Assembly: GCA_009774255.1 (NCBI GenBank)
Contig: VSNK01000041.1
Coordinates: 1 to 24,544, forward strand
DNA: 24,544 bases
Direction: 5' to 3'
Origin: Faecalicatena sp.
GTDB taxonomy: Bacteria; Bacillota; Clostridia; Lachnospirales; Lachnospiraceae
Part shown: one piece after another, positions 5,778 to 14,700 of the stretch
Layout of the letters: each line of letters starts with the position of its first letter
Position numbering within the stretch: the first letter of the stretch is position 1
Notes under the pieces: generated by a model
The model's input: only the letters and a program-made list of their open reading frames with translations
Databases searched by the model: none
Told to the model about the DNA's origin: nothing
Position numbers and translations under genes: made by a program

Positions 5778-6524
5778 ATGATGTTAAAAGACAAAGTAGC
5801 AGTTATAACAGGGGGTACAAGGGGAATCGGATATGCGATCGTGAAGAAGTACCTGGAGAATGGCGCGAAGGTAGTTCTTTTTGGATCAAGACAGGAAACG
5901 GTGGATAAAGCTTTGGCTTCTTTGAAGGCTGAGAATCCGGATTGGCCCGTGGAAGGCGCGCATCCGGATCTGACAAATGAAGAAGAGATGGCAAAAGCGA
6001 TCCAGGAGATAAAGGCAAAATACGGAAGAATCGATATTCTGGTGAACAATGCGGGAGTATCGGACAGCACAAAGATCGATAACTATGAACCAGGACAGTT
6101 CGAAAAGGTGATGAAGCTGAATGTCAACGCGATCTTCAATGCCATCCAGCCGGTGGTGAAGATCATGAAGGAGCAGGGAGGCGGATGTATTTTGAATACA
6201 AGCTCCATGGTCAGCATATCCGGCCAGCCGGGAGGTGTGGCATATCCCACAAGCAAGTTCGCGGTAAACGGCCTGACGCTTTCGCTGGCAAGAGAATTGG
6301 GACCGAGCAACATCCGTGTCAATGCTGTGGCGCCTGGAATCACAAAGACTGACATGGTGGCGGCGCTTCCGGATTCCATGATTCAGCCGCTGATCGCGAC
6401 CATTCCGCTGCGCAGAGTCGGGGAGCCGGAGGACGTCGCAAATGCATTTGTATTCCTGGCAAGTGATATGGCTGCCTATGTGACAGGAGAGGTTCTGTCC
6501 GTAGACGGAGCGGCAAGGGCATAA
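5778..6524 (+). CDS. Short-chain dehydrogenase (FabG/BaiA-like)
   Basis: This 248 aa classical SDR has a Rossmann glycine motif TGGTRGIG (11-18), NNAG (90-93), Asn115, Ser143, Tyr156 and Lys160 (YPTSK), so the Asn-Ser-Tyr-Lys catalytic set is complete. After strand 2 it carries GSR (36-38). An Arg there usually favours NADP(H), whereas an acidic residue favours NAD(H). From memory, the segment FGSRQETVDKALASLK...PDLT resembles bile-acid hydroxysteroid dehydrogenases of the BaiA type more than housekeeping FabG, so a steroid or bile-acid substrate is possible but unproven. AGGAGG at 5767-5772 supports the start at 5778 (or the adjacent ATG at 5781), not the ATG at 5724. A terminator follows at 6531, and an AraC regulator begins 69 bases downstream. 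Confidence 0.88.
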   Translation: MMLKDKVAVITGGTRGIGYAIVKKYLENGAKVVLFGSRQETVDKALASLKAENPDWPVEGAHPDLTNEEEMAKAIQEIKAKYGRIDILVNNAGVSDSTKIDNYEPGQFEKVMKLNVNAIFNAIQPVVKIMKEQGGGCILNTSSMVSISGQPGGVAYPTSKFAVNGLTLSLARELGPSNIRVNAVAPGITKTDMVAALPDSMIQPLIATIPLRRVGEPEDVANAFVFLASDMAAYVTGEVLSVDGAARA

Positions 6525-6530
6525 AGAAAT

Positions 6531-6566
6531 ACAGCAGGTACCGGATGATATGGCTCCTGCTGTTTT
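6531..6566 (+). terminator. Terminator after the dehydrogenase
   Basis: ACAGCAGGTACC (6531-6542) pairs with GGCTCCTGCTGT (6552-6563) with two mismatched positions, and a short TTTT tract follows. It would end the dehydrogenase transcript before the AraC gene. Confidence 0.55.
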
Positions 6567-6593
6567 CAAGTACAGGGAAAGGCAGTACGGAAT

Positions 6594-7430
6594 ATGATCT
6601 ATGAGCCTTTATTTAAGCTGGAGAGGACCGGAGTTCAGATCCATTATTATACAAATGTGAGAAAATATAATCCGGTCCACTGGCATTCCGCCGTCGAGCT
6701 GATCTATATACTGAACGGAAATGCGGAGATCACGATCGAAGGAAAGGAGTATCCGGTCGTGGCAGGAGAATTTGTTGTGATTGATTCGAACCTGCTTCAT
6801 GAGTTCCGATGCAAGGGTGAGTCTATGATGATCGTTATCCATTTTTCGCGGAGCAGCATGGAGAACTTTATCCCGAATCTGAAAGAATATCATTTATGCT
6901 GTACGCGGACAGAAATTTGCAAAGAGCAGTTGGAGGCATATCTGGCAATCTGCGAACTTTTAAAAGGGCTGCCGCCTTTGTACGTGATGCATCCACTGGG
7001 GTACAGGCTGAAAAGCCAGGCGATCGCAATGGAAATATTTTTTGAACTTGTCAATCAGTTTGCAGGAACCGGAGAAGCGGTGCAAAAGCCGGAAAATCGG
7101 GAGACGCTGGAACGGCTTGAGGAAATGATCGAATATATAGAAATTCATCATAGGGAACCCATATCCCTGGAACAGATCGCTTCCCATTTTTATCTGAGCA
7201 GAGAATACTTCAGCCGGTTCTTTCGGAAAAGTATGGGGGTGACATTTACCAGATATGTCAGCCAGGTGCGCCTGATGCACATTTATCAGGAAATCTGCAA
7301 TACGGACACCGGGATCATGGAACTGGCGGAAAAGCATGGATTTACCAATTATAAGCTGTTCAATAAGATGTTCCATGAAGTCTACGGATGTACGCCGAGA
7401 GAGGTTCGGAAAAAGAAGAAAAAGAGCTGA
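6594..7430 (+). CDS. AraC-family transcriptional regulator
   Basis: This 278 aa protein has an N-terminal cupin-type sensor domain (about 15-90, with the HWH motif at residues 29-31 and PVVAGEFVVIDSNLLHEF) and a C-terminal double helix-turn-helix (about 175-275). DNA-binding hallmarks are PISLEQIASHFYLSREYFSRFFRKSMGV in the first motif and GIMELAEKHGFTNYKLFNKMFHEVYGCTPREVR in the second. Such regulators bind sugars or other small effectors in the cupin domain and usually control nearby genes. The likely local target is the dehydrogenase just upstream, which is an inference. The ATG at 6594 has only a weak AAAGG upstream. The gene ends 32 bases before pcrA, so read-through into pcrA is possible. 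Confidence 0.92.
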   Translation: MIYEPLFKLERTGVQIHYYTNVRKYNPVHWHSAVELIYILNGNAEITIEGKEYPVVAGEFVVIDSNLLHEFRCKGESMMIVIHFSRSSMENFIPNLKEYHLCCTRTEICKEQLEAYLAICELLKGLPPLYVMHPLGYRLKSQAIAMEIFFELVNQFAGTGEAVQKPENRETLERLEEMIEYIEIHHREPISLEQIASHFYLSREYFSRFFRKSMGVTFTRYVSQVRLMHIYQEICNTDTGIMELAEKHGFTNYKLFNKMFHEVYGCTPREVRKKKKKS

Positions 7431-7462
7431 GAACCCCGGAAATGTACGATAAGGAGAGGATT

Positions 7463-9694
7463 ATGAGTATATACGATACATTGAATGAACAACAGAGGGA
7501 GGCCGTATACCATACGGATGGGCCGCTTCTCATCCTGGCAGGGGCAGGTTCCGGGAAAACAAGAGTACTAACGCACCGAATCGCTTATCTGATGGAGGAA
7601 AAAGGGGTGAATCCATGGAATATCCTTGCCATCACATTTACCAATAAGGCGGCGGGAGAGATGCGGGACCGTGTGGATAAGCTGGCAGGTTTCGGCTCGG
7701 AGAGCGTCTGGGTGAGTACATTTCATTCGACTTGTGTGAGGATCCTGCGGAGGCATATCGACAGGCTGGGTTATGAGAATCATTTTACAATCTATGACAG
7801 CGATGACCAGAAGACTCTGATGAAGGATATCTGTAAAAAGCTGAATATTGATACAAAGGCATATAAGGAGACAGCGCTTCTCTCAGCCATTTCTTCCGCA
7901 AAGGATAAGATGCTCACACCGGATGAATATGAGGCTCAGGCAGAAGGCAACTATGGAATGAAAAACATTGCGAAGGTATACCGGGAATATGAAAGTCAGC
8001 TCAGAGCCAGCAATGCGCTGGACTTTGACGACCTGCTGCTGCGGACGGTGCAGATGTTTCAGACCCAGCCGGATATCCTGGAATATTATCAGGAAAGATT
8101 TCGGTATATCATGGTGGATGAGTACCAGGATACCAATACGGTTCAGTTCAAGTTCATCAGCCTCCTGGCGGCGAAGTACCGGAATCTTTGCGTGGTAGGG
8201 GACGATGATCAGTCAATTTATAAATTCCGGGGGGCAAATATCCGGAATATTTTGAACTTTGAAGAGGAATTCCAGAATACAAGAGTCATCAAGCTGGAGC
8301 AGAATTATCGTTCTACCGGGAATATCCTGAATGCGGCGAATGCGGTGATCCGCAACAATGCAGGCAGAAAGGACAAAACACTGTGGACGGAAAAGGGAGA
8401 AGGGGATAAGATCCGGTTCCGTCAGTTCTATACGGCGTACGATGAAGCGGAATATATTGCGGAAGACATTCAAAGTCAGGTGCGGCAGGGAGGACAGTAC
8501 AATGACTGTGCCATTCTATACCGTACGAATGCACAGTCCCGTCTTTTTGAGGAAAAGCTTGTGGCATCCAACATACCTTATAAGATCGTGGGGGGGATCA
8601 ACTTCTATGCCCGCAGAGAGATCAAGGATCTGCTGGCCTATCTGAAGACCATCGACAATGGCCGGGATGATCTGGCGGTCCGCCGGATCATCAATGTCCC
8701 GAAACGGGGGATCGGGCTTGCCACCGTGAACCGGATTCAGGAGTCTGCCACGGCGCGCGGCATCGGATTTTACAGTGCCCTGCAGGGGCTGGATCTGATT
8801 CCGAATATCGGGAGAGCGTCTTCCAAGCTGGATTCTTTTGTGGCATTGATAGAATATTTTAAGAGCAGGGCGGAGCAGGAAAGTATCCACGAACTGATGG
8901 AAGAGATTCTGGAAATGACCGCATACATAGAGACGCTGGAAGCGGAAGACAAGGAGGACGCACAAGCCAGGATACAGAATATTGACGAGCTGATGAGCAA
9001 GATCGTATCTTATGAGGAAGTCTGCAACGATGCGGGGGAGAGGCCGGAGCTGAGCGGATTTTTGGAAGAGGTGGCGTTGGTCGCCGATATTGACAGCCTG
9101 GACGAAAATCAGGATTATGTGGTGCTGATGACGCTGCACAGCGCGAAGGGACTGGAGTTCCCCCATGTGTACCTGGCAGGGATGGAAGACGGACTGTTTC
9201 CCAGCTCCATGAGTGTGGATGATCCGGAGAATCTGGAGGAAGAACGGCGGCTCTGCTATGTGGGCATCACGAGGGCGGAGAAGAAGCTGACCGTGAGCTG
9301 CGCGAGGCAGCGGATGCTCCGGGGGGAGATCCGTTACAATGCGATGTCACGGTTTCTGAATGAGATTCCCGCAGAACTGCTTGAGACTGAGAAAAAGATG
9401 TTCGAAAAGGAGCGGGAAGCGCCGGCCCAGAATGCGAAGCAGCAGGCAAGAAAGGCATTTCGCCAGCAGCCCTTCCAGAGCGGTTCCGCCGTAAAGAAAG
9501 CAAAACAGTTCACGGTGACGAAGGAAAAGGGACTGGACTATACCGTGGGAGACAGGGTGAATCATATCAAGTTTGGTGATGGCCTGGTGAAGGATATTAC
9601 GGAAGGCGGAAGAGATTACGAAGTGACGGTTGAGTTTGATACGGCAGGGGTCAGGAAGATGTTCGCTTCGTTTGCAAAACTGCGGAAGCTTTAA
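7463..9694 (+). CDS. pcrA: ATP-dependent DNA helicase PcrA (UvrD family)
   Basis: This 743 aa SF1A helicase translocates 3' to 5' on DNA in repair and in clearing replication and transcription conflicts. All motifs are visible: Q motif LNEQQREAV (7-15), Walker A AGAGSGKT (26-33), Ia TFTNKAAGEM, Ib STFHSTCVRILRR, II MVDEYQDTN, III VVGDDDQSIYKFRGA, IV LEQNYRST, V TLHSAKGLEFPHVYLAGMEDGLFPS and VI RRLCYVGITRAEK. The C-terminus has the basic linker and the Tudor-like domain (VGDRVNHIKFGDGLVKDI...) that in PcrA contacts RNA polymerase. AAGGAGAGG just upstream fixes the ATG at 7463 rather than the longer frame overlapping the AraC gene. Length is normal for the family. Confidence 0.98.
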   Translation: MSIYDTLNEQQREAVYHTDGPLLILAGAGSGKTRVLTHRIAYLMEEKGVNPWNILAITFTNKAAGEMRDRVDKLAGFGSESVWVSTFHSTCVRILRRHIDRLGYENHFTIYDSDDQKTLMKDICKKLNIDTKAYKETALLSAISSAKDKMLTPDEYEAQAEGNYGMKNIAKVYREYESQLRASNALDFDDLLLRTVQMFQTQPDILEYYQERFRYIMVDEYQDTNTVQFKFISLLAAKYRNLCVVGDDDQSIYKFRGANIRNILNFEEEFQNTRVIKLEQNYRSTGNILNAANAVIRNNAGRKDKTLWTEKGEGDKIRFRQFYTAYDEAEYIAEDIQSQVRQGGQYNDCAILYRTNAQSRLFEEKLVASNIPYKIVGGINFYARREIKDLLAYLKTIDNGRDDLAVRRIINVPKRGIGLATVNRIQESATARGIGFYSALQGLDLIPNIGRASSKLDSFVALIEYFKSRAEQESIHELMEEILEMTAYIETLEAEDKEDAQARIQNIDELMSKIVSYEEVCNDAGERPELSGFLEEVALVADIDSLDENQDYVVLMTLHSAKGLEFPHVYLAGMEDGLFPSSMSVDDPENLEEERRLCYVGITRAEKKLTVSCARQRMLRGEIRYNAMSRFLNEIPAELLETEKKMFEKEREAPAQNAKQQARKAFRQQPFQSGSAVKKAKQFTVTKEKGLDYTVGDRVNHIKFGDGLVKDITEGGRDYEVTVEFDTAGVRKMFASFAKLRKL

Positions 9695-9758
9695 ATATAC
9701 TAATAAAAAAGTTTTTTTGAAAATTAACATAATTTTAGTAGTAATCTGAAAACGATAG

Positions 9759-9767
9759 TGCTATAAT
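9759..9767 (+). promoter_or_regulatory. Extended -10 promoter
   Basis: TG (9759-9760), C, then consensus TATAAT (9762-9767) lie in very AT-rich DNA about 50 bases before the small membrane protein gene. There is no good -35 box, as is usual for extended -10 promoters. Confidence 0.55.
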
Positions 9768-9816
9768 AAAATATAATTGAAATCAGATTGCAAGAGTGGG
9801 AAAGGACGGAAAGAAT

Positions 9817-10065
9817 ATGGATGCTAGGAGTAAGATGGAAGAATTGATCGCGGAGACAAAGTTAAAGGAACTGCTTCACAGGAATGAGGCGGAGAAGCAG
9901 AAGAATGCGGTTATATGGGCATTGGCAATTATCGGAGCGATCGCAGCGGTGGCGGCAATTGCGTTTGCAGTGTATAAGTTCGTGACGCCGGATTATCTTG
10001 AAGATTTCGAAGAAGATTTTGATGATGATTTCGATGACTATTTCAGTGAGGAAGATCAGGTATAA
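9817..10065 (+). CDS. Small single-pass membrane protein, acidic tail
   Basis: This 82 aa protein has no family name I can give. Residues 1-30 form a charged amphipathic helix (MDARSKMEELIAETKLKELL). Residues about 31-56 form one hydrophobic Ala/Ile-rich membrane helix (AVIWALAIIGAIAAVAAIAFAV). The last 24 residues are almost all Asp, Glu, Phe and Tyr (DFEEDFDDDFDDYF). The in-frame GTG at 9796 lacks a ribosome binding site, whereas the ATG at 9817 follows AAAGGACGGAAAG. It has its own promoter (9759-9767) and terminator (10163-10197), so it is a monocistronic unit between pcrA and rlmD. The acidic aromatic tail resembles that of the four-TM protein at 1032-2663. Confidence 0.75.
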   Translation: MDARSKMEELIAETKLKELLHRNEAEKQKNAVIWALAIIGAIAAVAAIAFAVYKFVTPDYLEDFEEDFDDDFDDYFSEEDQV

Positions 10066-10110
10066 TTAACATTAAGTCATTTTCTGGCAGGAATTTATCT
10101 GCGGCAGATG

Positions 10111-10141
10111 CCGGATGGACATGCGGGGCATGCCCATCCGG
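10111..10141. repeat. Intergenic hairpin, 14 bp arms
   Basis: CCGGATGG-A-CATGC (10111-10124) pairs with GCATG-C-CCATCCGG (10128-10141) with one A-C mismatch and a 3 nt loop. It lies between the small membrane protein stop and its terminator. No T-tract follows, so it is a stable 3'-end structure and not a second terminator. Confidence 0.6.
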
Positions 10142-10162
10142 TCGGTTGTGCCGTGGGAGTCA

Positions 10163-10197
10163 AGGCAGAATGTAGAGTTGCACTCTGCCTCTTTTTT
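10163..10197 (+). terminator. Intrinsic terminator
   Basis: AGGCAGA (10163-10169) pairs with TCTGCCT (10184-10190) and is followed by CTTTTTT. It lies 98 bases past the small membrane protein and 21 bases before rlmD. Confidence 0.8.
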
Positions 10198-10217
10198 GCG
10201 TTAGGAGCAAGGGAGAG

Positions 10218-11600
10218 ATGAAAAAAGGACAGATATATGAGGGAATTATTGAGAAGGTGGAGTTTCCGAATACCGGGAAGGTTTATGTGGCTGAAGAGCG
10301 GCAGTATGTATCGGTAAAGAATGGGATTCCGGGGCAGAAGGTCCGGTTTATGATCCGGAAGTTCAAGCAGGGGAACGCGCAGGGGCAGCTCCTTGAGGTG
10401 CTGGAGAGGTCTCCTCTGGAGACGAGAGATCCGGTGTGCAGCCTGTTTCCGGCCTGCGGAGGATGCATGTACCAGACCATGTCCTATGAGGCGCAGTTGG
10501 AGATGAAGGCCGGGCAGGTCCGGCAGATTCTGGATCGGGCGGCCGTGCCCGGGAGCAGCTATGTGTTTGAAGGGATACTGGGCAGCCCGAAGGAGTTCGG
10601 CTATCGAAATAAAATGGAATTTTCTTTTGGAGATGCCTATAAGGGAGGACCGCTGTCATTGGGGCTTCATAAGAAGGGAAGTACCTATGATGTGCTGACA
10701 GCGTCTGACTGCCGGCTGGTACATGAGGATATGACGGCAATTCTGGACTGTGTACTGGGCTATTTTCAGGAACGGAATGTTCCTTATTATAAGAAGCTGC
10801 GGCATGAGGGATATCTCCGTCATCTGTTGCTGCGCAGAGGGGATGCCACAGGTGAGATTCTGGTGAATCTTGTGACGACGACACAGGGAGAATATGATTT
10901 GAGGTCTCTGACAGAACGGATTCTGGCATTGGAGCTGGAGGGGCGTATCGCGGGAATTCTTCATATTTTCAACGACTCGCTGTCAGATGTGGTGAAAAGT
11001 GACAGGACGGAAATCATATATGGGCAGGACTTTTTTTTGGAAAAGCTCATGGGAATGGAATTTAAGATCACCCCCTTCTCTTTTTTTCAGCCCAATACCC
11101 GGGGGGCGGAGGTGCTGTATCGAGTGGTCAGGGAATATATCGGCGACCTCCGGGATCGGACGGTCTTCGATCTGTTCAGCGGGACAGGGACCATCGCGCA
11201 GGTACTGGCTCCGGTGGCAAAGCAGGTGATCGGAGTGGAGATCATCCCGGAGGCAGTGGAAGCAGCAAGGGAGAACGCGGCAAAGAACGGGCTGAAGAAT
11301 TGCAGATTTATCGCGGGTGATGTGTTCCGGGTTCTGAATGAGATCCCGGAAAAGCCGGATGTGATCGTGTTGGATCCGCCCAGGGACGGAATCCACCCGA
11401 AAGCATTGCCGAAGATCCTTGATTACGGGGCGGAGAGGATCGTCTACATCTCCTGCAAGGTGACCAGCCTGGCAAGAGATCTGGAGATGATACAGGGAAG
11501 AGGCTATGAGATGGTAAAGTGCAGGGCAGTCGATCAGTTCTGTGAGACCGTCCATACGGAGTGCGTATGCCTTCTGCTAAAAAAGCAGGATATTTCTTGA
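10218..11600 (+). CDS. rlmD: 23S rRNA (uracil-5-)-methyltransferase, RlmD family
   Basis: This 460 aa SAM-dependent RNA m5U methyltransferase belongs to the RumA/TrmA group. An N-terminal TRAM-like RNA-binding domain (about 1-65) is followed by a four-cysteine iron-sulfur site (Cys74, Cys80, Cys83 in CSLFPACGGC, plus Cys165 in SDCRL). The catalytic Rossmann domain carries FSGTGTIAQVL for SAM, the DPPRDGIHP motif, nucleophile Cys413 (YISCKVTSL) and general base Glu448 (HTECV). The iron-sulfur ligands are those of 23S rRNA enzymes. In Firmicutes one enzyme (RlmCD) can modify two sites, so the exact uridine is not certain. The terminator just upstream implies it starts its own transcript, but no clear promoter is visible in the 20 bases between them. 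Confidence 0.95.
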   Translation: MKKGQIYEGIIEKVEFPNTGKVYVAEERQYVSVKNGIPGQKVRFMIRKFKQGNAQGQLLEVLERSPLETRDPVCSLFPACGGCMYQTMSYEAQLEMKAGQVRQILDRAAVPGSSYVFEGILGSPKEFGYRNKMEFSFGDAYKGGPLSLGLHKKGSTYDVLTASDCRLVHEDMTAILDCVLGYFQERNVPYYKKLRHEGYLRHLLLRRGDATGEILVNLVTTTQGEYDLRSLTERILALELEGRIAGILHIFNDSLSDVVKSDRTEIIYGQDFFLEKLMGMEFKITPFSFFQPNTRGAEVLYRVVREYIGDLRDRTVFDLFSGTGTIAQVLAPVAKQVIGVEIIPEAVEAARENAAKNGLKNCRFIAGDVFRVLNEIPEKPDVIVLDPPRDGIHPKALPKILDYGAERIVYISCKVTSLARDLEMIQGRGYEMVKCRAVDQFCETVHTECVCLLLKKQDIS

Positions 11601-11608
11601 TTCTACCA

Positions 11609-11638
11609 TTGCATGAATCAGTAGAATAATGATATAAT
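11609..11638 (+). promoter_or_regulatory. Promoter of the DUF5717/DUF5716 operon
   Basis: TTGCAT (11609-11614) and consensus TATAAT (11633-11638) are 18 bp apart, with TG at 11630-11631 giving an extended -10. The predicted transcript starts near 11645, about 70 bases before the TTG start. Confidence 0.65.
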
Positions 11639-11717
11639 CGATATAGTGTGTACCCAGATTGTAGTTTACCTGTGGCCTGAACTATCTTTTTAGAATGTTG
11701 TGAAGTAGGTGACGAAT

Positions 11718-14700
11718 TTGAAGAATAAGATTAAGCGTCTTTCTAAAGGAGATTTTCATATTCCGCAGCCGGATATTATCTTTTCCGAGACCCATATTAC
11801 CATGCGGGTGGGGGAAGGAGAGGTATATAAAGGCAGCTTTTCTCTGCAGAATCAGGGGGAGGGGACGATCCGTGGTCTTGTCTATCCTTCTTCTTTCCGT
11901 ATGCGCTGTGAAGAACAGGGCTTTGACGGCAACCCGGTGAACATCTATTATGTCTATGACGGAACCGGACTTGTGCCCGGACATGTGGAGCATGGGAGAT
12001 TCACGATCGTGTGCAACGGCGGAGAATTCGATATCGCGTTCACGGCGATCATAGAGAAGCCCTTTGTCATGACCCGTTACGGGAAGGTGCAGAGCCTGGA
12101 GGATTTTAAGAAGCTTTCTTTTCAAGATCCGGCAGAGGCGGAAAAGCTGTTTCGTTCCCGTGATTTTTATGAGATTTTAAAATACGAAGATAAAAGGATC
12201 CAGGCGCTTTATGACAATATGCGAAAATGGGAGTTGGATCAGCAGGCTCTTGAAGAGTTCCTGGTGGGTTGTAAGCAGAAGGAGAAGATCTTCCTGACAC
12301 TGGAGGAAGAAAGCAGGGCATTTATCTCACTGACAGAGACCAGAAAGGAAATTTTCACGATCAAGAAGAATACCTGGGGGCATCTTCTGATCGATGTACA
12401 TACGGAAAGCGATTTTTTGACGATTGAGCGGTCCAGAATCTCTACCGAGGAGTTCATTGGGAATTCTTACCGGATGGAGTATATAATCCATGACGACAGG
12501 CTGCATAAGGGAAGCAATTTCGGACAGATTATTCTGGAGTCTCCCTATGAGACATTGACTTATGAGATCGTGGTGGAAAAAAATGTGGACCGGGATGAGG
12601 ATCATCATTCCCAGGAGCAGGAATTCGCGTCGATCCTCAAGGGATTTCTGCAGTATGAGGCAGGAAAGAAGGAGCTTAGCACCTGGACGGAAGAAGCGCT
12701 GCGCCGGGTGGAGCGTCTGCGGAAAAAGAGCGACAAGAATGACATGTACCTTCTTGTGAATGCACATATCAGCCTGATCGGCAATAAGATGGAGGAGGCA
12801 AAGGTTCTTCTGGAATCTTACAATTATAATCGTTTCGCGATCGGAAAAAATGCGGAGCTGAGCTCCTACTATCTTTATCTGACAACTCTGCTGAGCAATG
12901 ATTCGATCGGGCAGAGGCGTGTGGCGGAGGAGATTTCCAAGTATTATATGAAGCATCCGGAGAGCTGGAAGATCCTGTGCATGCTGGTGCAGGTGGATTC
13001 AGAATATAAGATATTGAGTGAACGTCTGCGGGTGATGGAGAACCTGTTTTATGAAGAAAAGCCACACAGCCTGATCTTTTATCTGGTCGTATTCCGCTGC
13101 TTTCGGGAAAAAAGTACTTCCCTGAAAAAGCTGGGGATGTTCGAAGTGCGGGTACTGTTCTTTGCTGCGAAATATAAGCTTATGACCAAGGAACTGGCCC
13201 TGTATACGGCGAATCTGGCGAGTCAGCTGAAGTCCTTTGACAAGCATTTATATAATACGCTGGAATTATGCTATAAGATGTATCCGGAATCCATGATCCT
13301 GACGGCAATCTGTACGCTGCTGATCAAGGGGAACTGCGTGGACAATATTTATTTCCGATGGTATGAAAAGGCGGTAAAATCCGAGCAGAAGATCGCGCAG
13401 CTGTATGAATTTTACATGGCTTCCGTGAAAGAGATGCAGTTCAAAAAAGCGCTGCCGCGCTCCGTTTATCTGTATTTTATGCACGGCAATACCTTGAATT
13501 ATCATAAATTGGCATTCCTGTATTCGAATCTGATCACCTATGTGGATGAGGGCAGCGAGATCTATGCCCATTATCGGGATGAGATTGAGGCTTTTGCGTG
13601 GAATCAGATGGAGCGCAGGCATATTGACGAGCATCTGCGGATTATCTATAAAAGGTTCGTGGCGGAAAGGCTCATGACCCCGGACAGGGTAAAGGCTCTG
13701 TATGATATCTGCCATGCGTATGAGATCACAACCAAGGTGCGTAATATGAAGTTTATTCATGTGGTTTCCGAAGACGGGAACATTACGCAGACGGTTCCCT
13801 ATACGGAAGAAGGTGCACAGGTATTTTTGTATTCCAAGACGGACAGGCTTGTATGGGAGTCTCGGACCGGGAGGCATTATACGGATTCCATTCCTTATGA
13901 GAGCAAGCGGTTGTTTTATGAGCTGCGGTATATGGACATGTGCAAACGGTATCTCAATGGAATGCGGCTGCGTCGTCCGGAGGAGGAGACGGAAGAGCTG
14001 ACTCTGGAGACCGTGCGCTCTGTCGGGCTGGAGCAGTTCACGGAGGAAGAGTTGTTCGCGCTTTGCAGCAAGACGATTCGGGAGACGAATTATGAAGTGG
14101 ACGACTTCCTGACTTTTATTTGTTTTGAACTGTTCAAGAAAGGGCAGTTCGATAAGATCACATTGACTTACCTTGCAGATTATTACTGCGGTGCGACCAC
14201 CGATATGAAGCGGCTGTGGCGGGAAGCGAAGGATTATGAGGTTCATACCCATAAGCTTGGAGAGCGGATTCTGACACAGATGCTCTATGCGGAAGAGATC
14301 TTCGCCGAGGTGCCCGTGTTCGAGGATTATTATGCGGAAGGGGCGTATTTCCGGCTGCAGCAGGCATACCTGGCGTACATGTCCCGGGAGTATGTGGCAG
14401 AGGACAGGAAGATCAGCAGAAGCGTCATCGATATCATCTGCAGGGAATATGAGAAGGGCGAGGATACCATCGATATCTGCAAGATCGCCGTGCTGAAATA
14501 CTATTCGGATAAGGATTATACACCTTCCCAGCGCAGAACCCTGAAGAAGTTCCTGCAGGAACTCTGCGGAAAGCAGCTTTATTTCCCGTTTTATCTGTCC
14601 TATGAGAAGGACTGGCTGATTGAACTGCAGCTCTGGGACAAGACTCTGATCGAATACAAGGGGCAGAAGGGCAGCCGTGTGATGCTGTACTATCAGCTTC

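Noticed and set aside
5886..6569. 227-codon minus-strand ORF antisense to the dehydrogenase
   Set aside because: The plus-strand SDR has all its motifs. The antisense product is His/Arg/Cys/Ser-rich with no recognisable domain.
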